A stretch of DNA of 64,000 nt from Gammaproteobacteria bacterium (GTDB lineage: Bacteria; Pseudomonadota; Gammaproteobacteria; Pseudomonadales; Azotimanducaceae): assembly GCA_009846005.1 (NCBI GenBank), contig VXYL01000016.1, positions 134,256-198,255 on the forward strand, read 5' to 3'. Both the position numbers and the translations under genes were made by a program. Shown here piece after piece: positions 17,651-26,513 of the stretch (position 1 is the stretch's first letter; the number at the start of each line of letters is the position of its first letter). The notes under the pieces were generated by a model, which was not told where the DNA came from, ran no database searches, and worked only from the letters and a program-made list of their open reading frames with translations.

Positions 17651-18922
17651 TCACAGGGCATTCAAACCGAGACCGATGGCCCGGGTCAGGCGACCGAGGT
17701 TCTCGGGATCGATGACATAAGGCGGCATGAGGTAGATCAGATCGTTGAACGGGCGAATCCAAACCCCCGCATCGACGAAAACTCGTTGCATTGCCGCGAC
17801 ATCGACGGGTGTTTTGGTCTGGACGACGCCGATGGCACCGAGAACGCGCACGTCGTGCACCTGCCGATGACCGGCGTAGGGAGCCAGTTCATCGGCAAGT
17901 TGTGCCTCGATGGCTGTGACCCCGTGCTGCCAGTCGCGCTCGAACAGCAGTTCGATGCTGCGCTTGGCGACCCCGCACCCTAACGGACTCGCCATGAAGG
18001 TCGGCCCGTGCATCAGGACGCCTCCATCGGCCGACAGGCCGCGCGCGACCTTAGATGAGGTCAGCGTTGCAGCGAGACTCAGGTAGCCGCCGGTGAGCGC
18101 CTTGCCAAGGCACAGGATGTCTGGTTCGACGCCGGCGTGCTCAAGGGCGAATAGTTTGCCGGTTCGACCGAATCCGGTGGCAATCTCGTCGAAGATCAGC
18201 AGTACGTCAAACCGATCGCACAACGCCTTGAGGTGATTCAGATACTCGGGCGCATAGAACCACATGCCGCCGGCGCCCTGAACGACGGGTTCGAGGATGA
18301 CCGCTGCGACTTCACGGTGGTGTTCCGCGAGCAGGCGCTCGATGCCGGCGACGTCGTCGGGATGCAGGCGCTCGCCCGGTCGCGTGCGGGGCCGGTCGGC
18401 GAACAGATGCGCCGGCAATACGCGGCTGAACCGTTCGTGCATGCCGGTGACCGGGTCGCAGACGCCCATGGCGCCGAACGTGTCGCCGTGGTAGCCGCCA
18501 CGGATGGTCGCCAGCCGGTGCTTCTCCGGCCTGCCGATGGCGCCCCAGTACTGGATCGCCATCTTGATGGCGACCTCCACCGCGACGGAGCCGGAGTCGC
18601 AGAAGAAGACGTGCTGCAGTCCCCGGGGCGTGAGTTCGATGAGTGTGCGTGCGAGTGCGATGGCGGGGTTGTGCGTCAGACCGCCGAACATGACGTGGGC
18701 GAAGCTGTCCAGTTGTGCGCGTACGGCGGCGTTCAACTCGGGATGGTTGTAGCCGTGGATCGCGCACCACCAGGACGACATGCCGTCGACCAACTCGCGC
18801 CCGTCGGTGAGACGAATGCATACGCCATCGGCGGATGCGACCGGGTAGACGGGAAGCGGGTCGACCATCGACGTGTAGGGATGCCAGATGTGGTCGCGGT
18901 CGAACTGCAGCGGGTCTTTCAT
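17651..18922 (-). CDS. bioA: adenosylmethionine-8-amino-7-oxononanoate aminotransferase
   Basis: Class III PLP aminotransferase of 423 residues that makes 7,8-diaminononanoate in biotin synthesis, using S-adenosylmethionine as amino donor. The opening HIWHPYTSM motif is diagnostic of Bio[17 protein letters not shown] and the [13 protein letters not shown] cofactor-phosphate region follow. The lysine that binds PLP is in [10 protein letters not shown], and [12 protein letters not shown] is near the end. Its ATG overlaps the bioD stop by four bases (ATGA), so translation is coupled. It is the last gene of the bioF-bioD-bioA run. Confidence 0.95.
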   Translation of the reverse strand: MKDPLQFDRDHIWHPYTSMVDPLPVYPVASADGVCIRLTDGRELVDGMSSWWCAIHGYNHPELNAAVRAQLDSFAHVMFGGLTHNPAIALARTLIELTPRGLQHVFFCDSGSVAVEVAIKMAIQYWGAIGRPEKHRLATIRGGYHGDTFGAMGVCDPVTGMHERFSRVLPAHLFADRPRTRPGERLHPDDVAGIERLLAEHHREVAAVILEPVVQGAGGMWFYAPEYLNHLKALCDRFDVLLIFDEIATGFGRTGKLFALEHAGVEPDILCLGKALTGGYLSLAATLTSSKVARGLSADGGVLMHGPTFMASPLGCGVAKRSIELLFERDWQHGVTAIEAQLADELAPYAGHRQVHDVRVLGAIGVVQTKTPVDVAAMQRVFVDAGVWIRPFNDLIYLMPPYVIDPENLGRLTRAIGLGLNAL

Positions 18923-19608
18923 CCGAGGAGCGCCTCGATATCTAGGTATGGCGCGGCATGGCGGTACGTCGCGTCACCGCCCAGATACGGGACGACTCCG
19001 AGACATGGTGCTACCAGACGTTCCCTGAGCGTCACCACATTCTGCTCGAAGACCGGCATCTCCGGCGTGGGGCAATTCGCCACCCACCCCGCAAGCTCGC
19101 CCCCGGCTTCGGCGATGGCGCTGGCAGTCAGCAGCGCGTGATTGAGACAACCGAGCTTCATGCCGACGGTGAGGATCGGTCGCGCGCCGATTCCGAGGCA
19201 GACGTCCGCCAGGGTTTCGGTGGCGTTGAGCGGTACCAGCCAGCCTCCCGCGCCTTCAACGATGGCGAAATCGACCTCCCCCGCAAGCGCATCGAGACAG
19301 TGGCGCGAGAGGGCGGCGGCGTTGAGCTCGATCCCGGCCTGCTGGGCCGCGATGTGCGGTGCAATCGCGGGTTTCAGGGCGACGGGGTTGACCGTCCGGT
19401 AGTCGAGATCGGTTCCACTTGCGGCGATCAGTTGCAGCGCGTCGTCGTTGACGAGTTCGCCGTCGACGGCGGTGCAGCCCGCCGCCACGGGTTTGAGGGC
19501 GACACAGCGCAGGTCACGTTCACGGGCGAGATCGAGAAGGGCCGCGGCGATGAGCGTCTTGCCGATCTCCGTGTCCGTGCCGGTGACGAAGTAGGGCGTG
19601 CGCCTCAT
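18919..19608 (-). CDS. bioD: dethiobiotin synthase
   Basis: ATP-dependent carboxylase of 229 residues that closes the ureido ring of dethiobiotin. It has the P-loop GTDTEIGKT at residues 7-15, a lysine in [14 protein letters not shown] at about 113, and a late NVVTLRERL segment. The start at 19608 shares one base with the bioF stop codon; the 13 codons further upstream that stay open lie inside bioF and are rejected. It couples tightly to bioF upstream and bioA downstream. Confidence 0.94.
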   Translation of the reverse strand: MRRTPYFVTGTDTEIGKTLIAAALLDLARERDLRCVALKPVAAGCTAVDGELVNDDALQLIAASGTDLDYRTVNPVALKPAIAPHIAAQQAGIELNAAALSRHCLDALAGEVDFAIVEGAGGWLVPLNATETLADVCLGIGARPILTVGMKLGCLNHALLTASAIAEAGGELAGWVANCPTPEMPVFEQNVVTLRERLVAPCLGVVPYLGGDATYRHAAPYLDIEALLG

Positions 19609-20819
19609 CAGTTTCCGGAACGGGTTGTCTGGTCGGGCGACGTGCAAACCGCGAGTTCCTTCAGCGACTCGAGGAGGCGGTCGACGTCCGATGGGCGGTG
19701 CGCCGCGGTCAGGGTGACCCGCAGCCTCGAGGTGCCTTCGGGAACCGTGGGCGGGCGAATGGCGCCGATCAGGAAGCCGCGTGCCTCCAGGGCCCTGCTG
19801 AGCGCGAGCGCGCGGGCCGGATCGCCGACGACCACCGGCTGGATCGGCGAGGTCGATGGCATGAGCTTGAGCCCCAGCTCGCGTGAGCCGTTTCGGAACC
19901 GCGCGATCAGGGCTGCGAGGCGTTCGCGTCGCTCGGGTTCGGCTTTGGCGATTGCCAGGCTCTCAAGGGTCGCGACGGCAAGTGCGCTCGGCATTGCCGT
20001 GGTGAAGATGTAGTTCCTCGAGCGTTGGACCAGGAACTCGATGAGGGCTTCTTCGCCGGCGACGAAGGCACCGGCGGTTCCGAAGGCCTTGCCCAGCGTG
20101 CCGACGAGTACCGGCACGTCGGTCGTGCCGTAGCGTGCGGGGTCGACCAGGCCGGCCCCGTTTACGCCATGCACGCCGATGCCGTGGGCGTCGTCGATCA
20201 TGATCCAGGCGGCGCGACGTTGCGCAAGCTCGACGAGTTCGTCGAGACGACATGGGTCCCCGTCCATGCTGAAGGTACCGTCGCTCACGACGAGCTTGCG
20301 CGTAGGCTCGTGCTCGATCGCGGCAAGCTTGCCCTCGAGGTCCGCCGTGTCGCGATGCTCGAACCAGGAGAACGTCGCCCGACTGATCCAGCCGCCGTCG
20401 AGCAGCGACGCGTGATTGAGCCGATCCTCGAACACGAAATCGCCGATGCTCAGCAATGCGTTGATGACGCCGACGTTGGCGGCGTAGCCGCTGCCGAACA
20501 GCAGCGCACGCGGCCTGCCGGTGAACTCGGCCAGCGCGTCTTCGAGTTCCACGTGGGCGCCGGTGTGGCCGCAGATAAGATGCGATGCACCGCTCCCAGT
20601 GCCCCACCGGTCGATGCCGCGCTTGAAGGCTTCGGCGATGCGCGAATCCCCGGCGAGTCCCAGGTAGTCGTTGCTGCAGAAGTTGAGGAGTGGACGACCG
20701 TCGACGACCACCTCCCGACCCTGGGGCCCCTCTAGGCTGCGGCGGACCCGGTACATGTGCCGACGACGAAGGTCGTCGAGATGGCTCTCGAGGTCACTGA
20801 ATCCCTGGCCGTGGCGCAT
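19608..20819 (-). CDS. bioF: 8-amino-7-oxononanoate synthase
   Basis: PLP-dependent alpha-oxoamine synthase of 403 residues joining pimeloyl-thioester and alanine. Seen in order: the FCSNDYLGLA glycine-binding region near 47, GSGASHLICGHTGAHVELE near 77, the DDAHGIGVHG aspartate region near 205, and the PLP lysine in VGTLGKAFGTAGAF near 240. The ATG at 20819 gives a normal N-terminus; the reading frame continues upstream with arginine-rich residues that do not belong. First gene of a tightly coupled biotin operon lacking bioB and bioC in this window. A cytochrome gene ends 119 bases upstream on the same strand. Confidence 0.95.
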   Translation of the reverse strand: MRHGQGFSDLESHLDDLRRRHMYRVRRSLEGPQGREVVVDGRPLLNFCSNDYLGLAGDSRIAEAFKRGIDRWGTGSGASHLICGHTGAHVELEDALAEFTGRPRALLFGSGYAANVGVINALLSIGDFVFEDRLNHASLLDGGWISRATFSWFEHRDTADLEGKLAAIEHEPTRKLVVSDGTFSMDGDPCRLDELVELAQRRAAWIMIDDAHGIGVHGVNGAGLVDPARYGTTDVPVLVGTLGKAFGTAGAFVAGEEALIEFLVQRSRNYIFTTAMPSALAVATLESLAIAKAEPERRERLAALIARFRNGSRELGLKLMPSTSPIQPVVVGDPARALALSRALEARGFLIGAIRPPTVPEGTSRLRVTLTAAHRPSDVDRLLESLKELAVCTSPDQTTRSGN

Positions 20820-20937
20820 CGGCGGCGATGTTCCCGTGGTCGGTCGCCGGTGAGAATAACAAGCGGTGGCGTGCCCGGCAGCGTGGGCGCGCGGGAGGCG
20901 CATGGCGCGCCGAGGCGCGTCGGGCGTTGAGCGGACG

Positions 20938-21282
20938 CTAGTCGTCCGCCGCCGTCGTGATGTACGCCACCAGGCGCCAGATGTCGTCGTCACCCTGGGG
21001 CAGCTTGCCCTTGAACGGGATCATCGTGGTGCCCGGTACGCCGTCCGCGATGGTGTCGAAGATCTCCTGGTCGGTGCCCCCGTGCTGCCAAACGCGGTCG
21101 AACAGATAGGGCGCGTCACGGTCGCTGGGGACAGTCGTGTGGCAATAGCCGGCACAAGTGCCGACGAACAGCGACTTGCCGCGTTGGATGGCTTCGGGGT
21201 CGGCCCGGAAGGCGTCCGCCGGCGAGGTGGGCCCGCAGGCGGCTACCGATATCGCGAGCGCGACCAGTAGCGTCGTTCGCAT
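20938..21282 (-). CDS. c-type cytochrome lipoprotein with CxxxCH haem site
   Basis: A 114-residue protein: a lipoprotein signal with lipobox VAAC (cysteine near residue 16), then a single cytochrome c domain. The haem attachment segment reads TCAGYCHTT, that is Cys-three residues-Cys-His rather than the normal two. A methionine in TTMIPFKG is a candidate sixth ligand, and DDDIWRLVAYI closes the fold. It starts two bases after the stop of the binding-protein gene in the PQQ dehydrogenase cluster, so it probably takes electrons from that enzyme. The ATG at 21282 is preferred over one four codons earlier, which would overlap. Confidence 0.82.
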   Translation of the reverse strand: MRTTLLVALAISVAACGPTSPADAFRADPEAIQRGKSLFVGTCAGYCHTTVPSDRDAPYLFDRVWQHGGTDQEIFDTIADGVPGTTMIPFKGKLPQGDDDIWRLVAYITTAADD

Positions 21283-21283
21283 C

Positions 21284-22102
21284 CTACAAGGCAAGCAGAT
21301 CGGCGGGCGTGTGCACGCTCGCGAAGGGTCCGCGAACGGGTATGCCGTGCTTGACCAGGCTTGTTCCGACGTACGCCCGGAAGCCGGCCGAGGCTATCAA
21401 CCGGTTCACCTCGTCGACGAGCTGGCTGTCCTTGCGGAACGCGGCGTGCAGGTTCCAGCGCAGCACGGGGGGCGCTTGGAAGTCGGGGTTGTGGTCGCTG
21501 TCGAGAAGCGCGAGGTCGGGGCCCCACACGAGTCCCGCGACCGCGGCGCCTTCGGCCACCGCGCGAACGATGCCGGCGTTCGATGACTGTTGCGACCAAC
21601 CGATCTTCGCCGCGTTGAGAGCGAGGTGGGCGACGGTATTGGCCCGCACGGCGACGGTTCCGTCGAACGGCCCGTCAAGTTCAAACGGCGAATCCGCGGG
21701 GATCACCTCGAAGCCAACCCCGTAGTACGGTTCGCTCAACACCAGCCAGCCGCGATACCGCTTGATCGCTTCCGCGCCGGGGACCGACAGTTGCAGGTCG
21801 CACTGGCCCATGAGCAAGGGCCGGTAGTCCGCGTCGGTCGACTCGATGTCGGTCTGGGCTTCCTCGGGCAGCCAGACAACCAGCAGCCGGCGACCCAGAT
21901 GCCTCGCCAGGTACCCGGCCACATCCACATCGAATCCGCCGCCGCCACGCTCCGAGCGGGGCGGGTCGACTTCGGGAAAGCAAACGCGCAGCTCTGCCGA
22001 TTCGCTAGCAGGAGCGGCGGCCTGCCCGCACGCGGCTAGTAGCATGGCAACGGCACCGGCCGCCGTTCGCATTGCCCGCCGCCGCGCCTCTGCGTTCAAC
22101 AT
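21284..22102 (-). CDS. periplasmic substrate-binding protein, MxaJ/XoxJ-like lipoprotein
   Basis: A 272-residue extracellular solute-binding family 3 type protein. After the MRTAAGAVAMLLAAC lipoprotein signal comes a region with FDVDVAGYLARHLGRRLLVV, the MGQCDLQLSVPGAE hinge block and YYGVGFEV, as in the MxaJ/XoxJ proteins that accompany PQQ methanol dehydrogenases. It begins 13 bases after the dehydrogenase stop codon and is followed without a gap by a cytochrome c gene. MxaJ/XoxJ proteins are thought to help assemble or activate the dehydrogenase. The start may be 22102 or the internal ATG at 22072. Confidence 0.78.
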   Translation of the reverse strand: MLNAEARRRAMRTAAGAVAMLLAACGQAAAPASESAELRVCFPEVDPPRSERGGGGFDVDVAGYLARHLGRRLLVVWLPEEAQTDIESTDADYRPLLMGQCDLQLSVPGAEAIKRYRGWLVLSEPYYGVGFEVIPADSPFELDGPFDGTVAVRANTVAHLALNAAKIGWSQQSSNAGIVRAVAEGAAVAGLVWGPDLALLDSDHNPDFQAPPVLRWNLHAAFRKDSQLVDEVNRLIASAGFRAYVGTSLVKHGIPVRGPFASVHTPADLLAL

Positions 22103-22115
22103 CGCGTTCGTCGGC

Positions 22116-23900
22116 TCACTCGGGCAACGAGAACACGAACAGGTGACCGCCCTCGGGGATCGCGACGGGACCTGCCGCGAAACCCGCGATATTGCGGTCG
22201 TTGCCCGATCCGATGGCGACGTAGGTCTTGCCGTCAGCCCGGTAGGCAACGGGCTGGCTGCGCACGCCGCCGCCCATCCGGAATTTCCACAGCAGTTCGC
22301 CCGTGGCCGCATCGAGAGCGAGCGCGAAGCCATCGCGATTGCCGGTGAACACGACGCCGCCCGCCGTCGACAGGGCACCCGCCATCATCGGTTCCGGATC
22401 CTTGTAGCGCCAGCGTACTTCGCCGGTGTGGATGTCGATGGCGGACAGGTGGCCGTAGTCGGCACCGTTCGTGACGTCCACGGCGATCGGCAGCCCGCCC
22501 ATGAACGGCTGTCCCTCGACGAACGCGACGATGCCCTTCTGAAAGTACTGGCACGACTCGATGGTTGGAATGTAGGCGAGTCCGAGGTCAGGGTTGAGTG
22601 CGCCGGAGAACGCACCGTTCATGCCGCCGAGATTCCCCGGACAGACCCGGAAATCGGGCTCCTCCACCGGGTTGGCCCTCGGATCGACGACCGGTCGGCC
22701 GTTGTCGTCGATTGTCGCCCAGTTGATCTGCTCGACGTACTGGGTGGCGCTCATGAACGCGCCGGTGGCGCGGTCCAGGGTGTAGAAGTAGCCATTGCGG
22801 TTGGCCTGCACGATGGCCTCGACGGTCTCGCCCTCTCGTTGCACGTCCGTCAGGAAAATCTGCGTGTTGCCGTCGTAGTCCCACACGTCGTGAGGTGTGA
22901 ACTGGAAATGCCACAGGCGCTCGCCGTTGTCCGGATTGACGGCCAGCAAGCTGTTTGAATACAGGTTGTCGCCTGCGCGCAGGTCGCCGTTCCAGTCCGG
23001 CGAGGGATTGCCGGTGGTCCAGTAGAGGATGTCTGTCTCCGGGTCGTAGGCGCCGGTGGTCCACGCGGGGGCGCCCCCGGTCTTGTAGGAATCGCCGGCC
23101 CAGGTCTCGGTGCCCGGCTCGCCGTCGGCGGGCAGGGTGTAGTGCCGCCAACGCAACTCGCCGGTGGCGACGTCGTAGGCATCGAAAAACCCGCGCACGC
23201 CGAATTCGCCGCCAGCGATACCGATGATCGCCATGTCCTTGACGATCAGCGGCATCGACGTGGCGCTGAACCCCTTTGCATAGTCGGCGAGCGTCGTCTC
23301 CCACGCGACCACGCCGGTCAGGCGGTTGAAGGCGATCAACTTCGCATCCAGGGTCGCCATCAGGACGAGGTCGCCGGCGATGGCGGCACCGCGGTTGACG
23401 TACCCGCAGCATAGGCGCAGGTCCTCCGGCTGCTGATGGTCGTAGCGCCAGTAGATCTCGCCGGTGGCTGCGTCGAGCGCGAATATCCGGTTGAAGGAGG
23501 TGGTCACGTACATGATGCCGTCGTAGACGGTGGGCGAGACTTCGAACTGCTCGGAGGTTCCAGTGGGGAATGCCCAGGCCACCTTGAGATTGGCCGCGTT
23601 CCCGGGCGTGATGTCGTCGATGGGCGAGTGGCGGTGGTTGGCGTAGTCGCCGCCGTAGTGCAGCCACTGCTCGGGGTTCAATGGCGCACGGAGCAAGTGT
23701 TCGTTGTTCGCCGGCCCATCGCCGCGCCCGATTTTCCGATCGTTGGTCCAGTGATGAATGTCGGGGGCAGGAGCCGCTTCCACCGCCGTCGTCTCTGCTG
23801 GAGGTTCAGCGGGTGGCGAGTCCCCCTGTTCCACGGTAGCCTGCTCGCAGCCGACGAGCGTCAGCAAGACCGCGGTCGCCGCGGGCACGGGGTAGCGCAT
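22116..23900 (-). CDS. PQQ-dependent alcohol dehydrogenase, lanthanide-type, predicted lipoprotein
   Basis: Eight-bladed quinoprotein alcohol dehydrogenase of 594 residues acting in the periplasm. After a lipobox (LVGC, Cys18) it has vicinal cysteines at 164-165 (LRLCCGYVNRG), metal ligands expected at Glu232 (GEFGVRG) and Asn298 (TTGNP), and the catalytic aspartate Asp341 in WDYDG. A second aspartate two positions on, Asp343, is the mark of lanthanide-dependent XoxF/ExaF enzymes; calcium enzymes have Ala or Ser. ATG at 23900 follows AAGGA. It heads a run with an MxaJ-like protein and a cytochrome. The alcohol substrate cannot be told from sequence, and the PQQ synthesis genes are not in the window. 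Confidence 0.9.
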   Translation of the reverse strand: MRYPVPAATAVLLTLVGCEQATVEQGDSPPAEPPAETTAVEAAPAPDIHHWTNDRKIGRGDGPANNEHLLRAPLNPEQWLHYGGDYANHRHSPIDDITPGNAANLKVAWAFPTGTSEQFEVSPTVYDGIMYVTTSFNRIFALDAATGEIYWRYDHQQPEDLRLCCGYVNRGAAIAGDLVLMATLDAKLIAFNRLTGVVAWETTLADYAKGFSATSMPLIVKDMAIIGIAGGEFGVRGFFDAYDVATGELRWRHYTLPADGEPGTETWAGDSYKTGGAPAWTTGAYDPETDILYWTTGNPSPDWNGDLRAGDNLYSNSLLAVNPDNGERLWHFQFTPHDVWDYDGNTQIFLTDVQREGETVEAIVQANRNGYFYTLDRATGAFMSATQYVEQINWATIDDNGRPVVDPRANPVEEPDFRVCPGNLGGMNGAFSGALNPDLGLAYIPTIESCQYFQKGIVAFVEGQPFMGGLPIAVDVTNGADYGHLSAIDIHTGEVRWRYKDPEPMMAGALSTAGGVVFTGNRDGFALALDAATGELLWKFRMGGGVRSQPVAYRADGKTYVAIGSGNDRNIAGFAAGPVAIPEGGHLFVFSLPE

Positions 23901-23933
23901 GGGTTTGTTCCTTGAACGGATCATTCGGCGGCA

Positions 23934-24977
23934 TTATCCCTGATCACGCTGCGCCGGTGTTGGCGTTGTGGGCGGCGGCGCGGTACCGAAGGCGGACGCG
24001 ATCAGTTCATAGGATCTGACGCGATCCTCGAAGGACGGCGTGATGGTCAGCAGTACCGCCTCGTCGGCGCCGGATTGGGCCATGAGACCCTCGATGTCGG
24101 TCTTTACCTCGTTGGCCGTACCTATGATCTGCCGCGAGCGGCGGCTGCGCATGGCCTCGAGTTCCTCGTCGGTGAATGGCCAGGCGGCGGCTTCCTCCAA
24201 AGTCGGTGCCGGTCCCCGTTGGCCCCGGTCGCGACGAATGCGCTGTAGCTCGCGCATGCGCCGGAACACGTCGGCGCGTTCGCAATCCTCGACGGCAATC
24301 GCGAAGATGCCGATTGAGGAGTAGGGCTCGACGAGATGTTCCGGGGCGAACCGCTCCCGATACTGCTGCATCGCCCCGGTGGCGAGTTGCGGGGCGATGA
24401 AGTGCGCGTGCGAGTAGGCGAGGCCGAATCGCGCGGCGTACGCCGCGGAGTCGTAACTCGAACCGAGCATCCAGACCTCCGGTGCGGTGGCGGCCTTGGG
24501 CGTAGCCTTGAGATCCTTGAACGCCTCGGTGATGGGCGTGCGTCCGGATACGAAGGCCACCAAATCCTTGACCTTGGCCGGGTAGTACTCGATGCCAAGC
24601 GGATTGCCGTAGGCCAACGCGGCCGCGGTGAGCCCGTCGCTGCCGGGTGCCCGGCCCACGCCCAGGTCGATCCTGCCGGGGTAGAGGACTTCCAGCATGC
24701 GGAAGTTCTCCGCCACCTTGAACGGGGAGTAGTGGGACAGCATCACGCCGCCCGATCCGACGCGTATGCGTTCGGTCTCGGCCGCGAGCCGGGTGATCAG
24801 GATCTCCGGCGACGAGCTCGCGAGCGAGTCGGAAGCATGGTGCTCGGCCACCCAGTAGCGGTGATAGCCGAGCTCGTCGCAGCGTTTCGCGAGCGCCATC
24901 GTGTGCGAGACGGCATCGGCGGCGTTCTCGCCCCGGGAGATGGGTGACTGGTCGAGGACGCCGAGTTTGATGGACAA
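23934..24977 (-). CDS. LLM class flavin-dependent oxidoreductase (MsnO8/LimB-like)
   Basis: A 347-residue luciferase-like oxidoreductase. The opening KLGVLDQSPISRGENAADA, the RYWVAEHHASDSLASSSPEI block and SHYSPFKVAENFRMLE with the GRIDLGVGRAPGSDG turn mark the MsnO8/LimB subfamily of FMN-dependent monooxygenases. TTG at 24977 is the likely start, since it puts the first conserved strand at the N-terminus; the frame remains open for 45 codons upstream with unconvincing sequence. It ends 33 bases before the PQQ dehydrogenase start on the same strand. The substrate is unknown. Confidence 0.85.
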   Translation of the reverse strand: MSIKLGVLDQSPISRGENAADAVSHTMALAKRCDELGYHRYWVAEHHASDSLASSSPEILITRLAAETERIRVGSGGVMLSHYSPFKVAENFRMLEVLYPGRIDLGVGRAPGSDGLTAAALAYGNPLGIEYYPAKVKDLVAFVSGRTPITEAFKDLKATPKAATAPEVWMLGSSYDSAAYAARFGLAYSHAHFIAPQLATGAMQQYRERFAPEHLVEPYSSIGIFAIAVEDCERADVFRRMRELQRIRRDRGQRGPAPTLEEAAAWPFTDEELEAMRSRRSRQIIGTANEVKTDIEGLMAQSGADEAVLLTITPSFEDRVRSYELIASAFGTAPPPTTPTPAQRDQG

Positions 24978-25071
24978 GGCGGAATCCGGTCGTGTTCGCA
25001 GGACGCGCAGTCTACGCGGCCCACGGTAGGTAAGTCTCTCGCGGTCGGCTTTTGGGAATGTCGGGGCGTGG

Positions 25072-25773
25072 CTAGCCCGGTGCCGGGTCCACACGCAGGC
25101 GCAGGATGCCATCCGGGAAGAACGGCACGCGCACCTGTATCCGAACAGGAAACCGAACCGCTTTGCCGTCGGCGACCCACACCGACACGCGCCGCGTGCT
25201 GCCGTCGACGTACCGGAAACGATAGTCGCAGCGCACCGTCGGACCGGAGTAGTAGCGGGATCTTTGGTTCAAGTCGCGCGCCGACGTTCTCTCGGGGACG
25301 ATTCGGTAGGCATCCTCGCCGTCGTGGACAATGGTCTCGCCGAGACAATGCGGTGCGAGAAACATCACCGACATCAAGTCGGAACCCGGCGGGACCGGGA
25401 TCTCCTCCGAGTCGCTGTCGGTGGCATGGATCGTGGTCTTGTCGCCGAACGCAAGGAGTACCTCGCGGGTTTCGCCGTCGTCCTCCAAGAGCAGGTACGC
25501 GTTGGTGGTGGGGAAGCCGTCGATGAAACGACCCGTGGCGGCGAACAGCCCTCGCCACTTGAACAACCGGTTCATGGTGCCGGAGGTGGTGACGACGCCC
25601 GACAGTTCGTAGCGGTTGCCATCCTCGTCCAATTCCATGCTGATGTTGCCAGCGTGGAACCACGCGACTTGGGCGTCGTAGCGCAGGTCTTGGGTCGCGG
25701 CCGGCCATGCCAGCAACGCCGCGCAGGGCAGCGCGAAGAGAACGCGGGTCGGAACCCAAACGGGACGATTCAT
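25072..25773 (-). CDS. DUF3108 domain-containing secreted protein
   Basis: A 233-residue protein with a signal peptide (hydrophobic 11-25, likely cleaved near PAATQ). The beta-rich DUF3108 domain follows, marked by RYDAQVAWFHAGNISMEL near residue 31, FKWRGLFAATGRF near 70, and a C-terminal FPDGILRLRVDPAP. It probably resides in the periplasm or outer membrane. Its ATG overlaps the methyltransferase stop by four bases, making it the last gene of the envelope operon that begins at 30138. The family function is not established. Confidence 0.8.
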   Translation of the reverse strand: MNRPVWVPTRVLFALPCAALLAWPAATQDLRYDAQVAWFHAGNISMELDEDGNRYELSGVVTTSGTMNRLFKWRGLFAATGRFIDGFPTTNAYLLLEDDGETREVLLAFGDKTTIHATDSDSEEIPVPPGSDLMSVMFLAPHCLGETIVHDGEDAYRIVPERTSARDLNQRSRYYSGPTVRCDYRFRYVDGSTRRVSVWVADGKAVRFPVRIQVRVPFFPDGILRLRVDPAPG

Positions 25774-26513
25774 CGAGGCTTGACCCCGAAGTGAACCGAT
25801 CCCGCCGCGGGTGTGTCGATGCCGTAGCGAACCTGTTCTTCTCTGGTCGCCAGATCATCGGCGCGTACCGCTCGGACCTCGAAGCCGATCGCCCCCATGC
25901 GCTGCGCAAAGTCGTGGCCGTATGTCCGCAAATGTTCATGGGGACGTCGGTCGCCTCGACTGCGCGTGCGCAGCGGGGCGTCCCGGTGGTCGACGGTGAC
26001 CTGGGCGGTCACGGGAACGTTGAGGATCGCCCAGCCGCCGGGTTGCAAGACTCTGAACAACTCTCCCATTGCGCGGAGGTCGTCGGCAACATCCTGCAGG
26101 ACGTGGCTGCAGTAGATGGCCCGGAAGGCGGCGTCGGCGTGCGGAATCGCCATGAGGTCGAAATGCTCGTCGACGTCGGTCCGGACCAGGTCCGCCGTGA
26201 CGTAGTCGCCGCCGGCGAGTTCATAGAGACGTGGTTGAATGCACGCTTCCGGGGCGATGTGCAGCAACGGTCCGCCGGGCGTCGGCCCGTCGGCGCTGGT
26301 CAGGAACAGAAAGGTCAGCCGGTCGCGCTCCCGTGCGGCGCAATAGGGACACACGGCGTTCGGACGCCGCGCTGGCTTGTTCCCGGCGAATCGAAAACCG
26401 CGGAACGAGCGATCGCACACCGGGCAGTGCACGGCATTGCCCGCCCAGGTCAATGGCGCGGTGCGGCGGCGCAACCGCCGTAGTCCGGCTTCGAGGCGCT
26501 TAAGGATCGGCAT
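25770..26513 (-). CDS. class I SAM-dependent methyltransferase with N-terminal zinc-binding motif
   Basis: A 247-residue protein. A CPVCDRSFRGF/CPYCAARERDR four-cysteine segment at about residues 29-65 resembles a zinc ribbon. The methyltransferase core follows, with LLHIAPEACI as the first strand, DLMAIPHADAAFRAIYCSHV in the acidic-loop region, and LFRVLQPGGWAILNVPV. Such proteins are often found among polysaccharide or LPS genes. It overlaps the kinase gene start by 14 bases at its 5' end and the DUF3108 gene by four bases at its 3' end. The methyl acceptor is unknown, but the context suggests a cell-surface sugar. Confidence 0.8.
   Translation of the reverse strand: MPILKRLEAGLRRLRRRTAPLTWAGNAVHCPVCDRSFRGFRFAGNKPARRPNAVCPYCAARERDRLTFLFLTSADGPTPGGPLLHIAPEACIQPRLYELAGGDYVTADLVRTDVDEHFDLMAIPHADAAFRAIYCSHVLQDVADDLRAMGELFRVLQPGGWAILNVPVTAQVTVDHRDAPLRTRSRGDRRPHEHLRTYGHDFAQRMGAIGFEVRAVRADDLATREEQVRYGIDTPAAGSVHFGVKPR

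Noticed and set aside
17651-20819. Complete biotin pathway
   Set aside because: Only bioF, bioD and bioA are present; bioB and pimelate genes must lie elsewhere.
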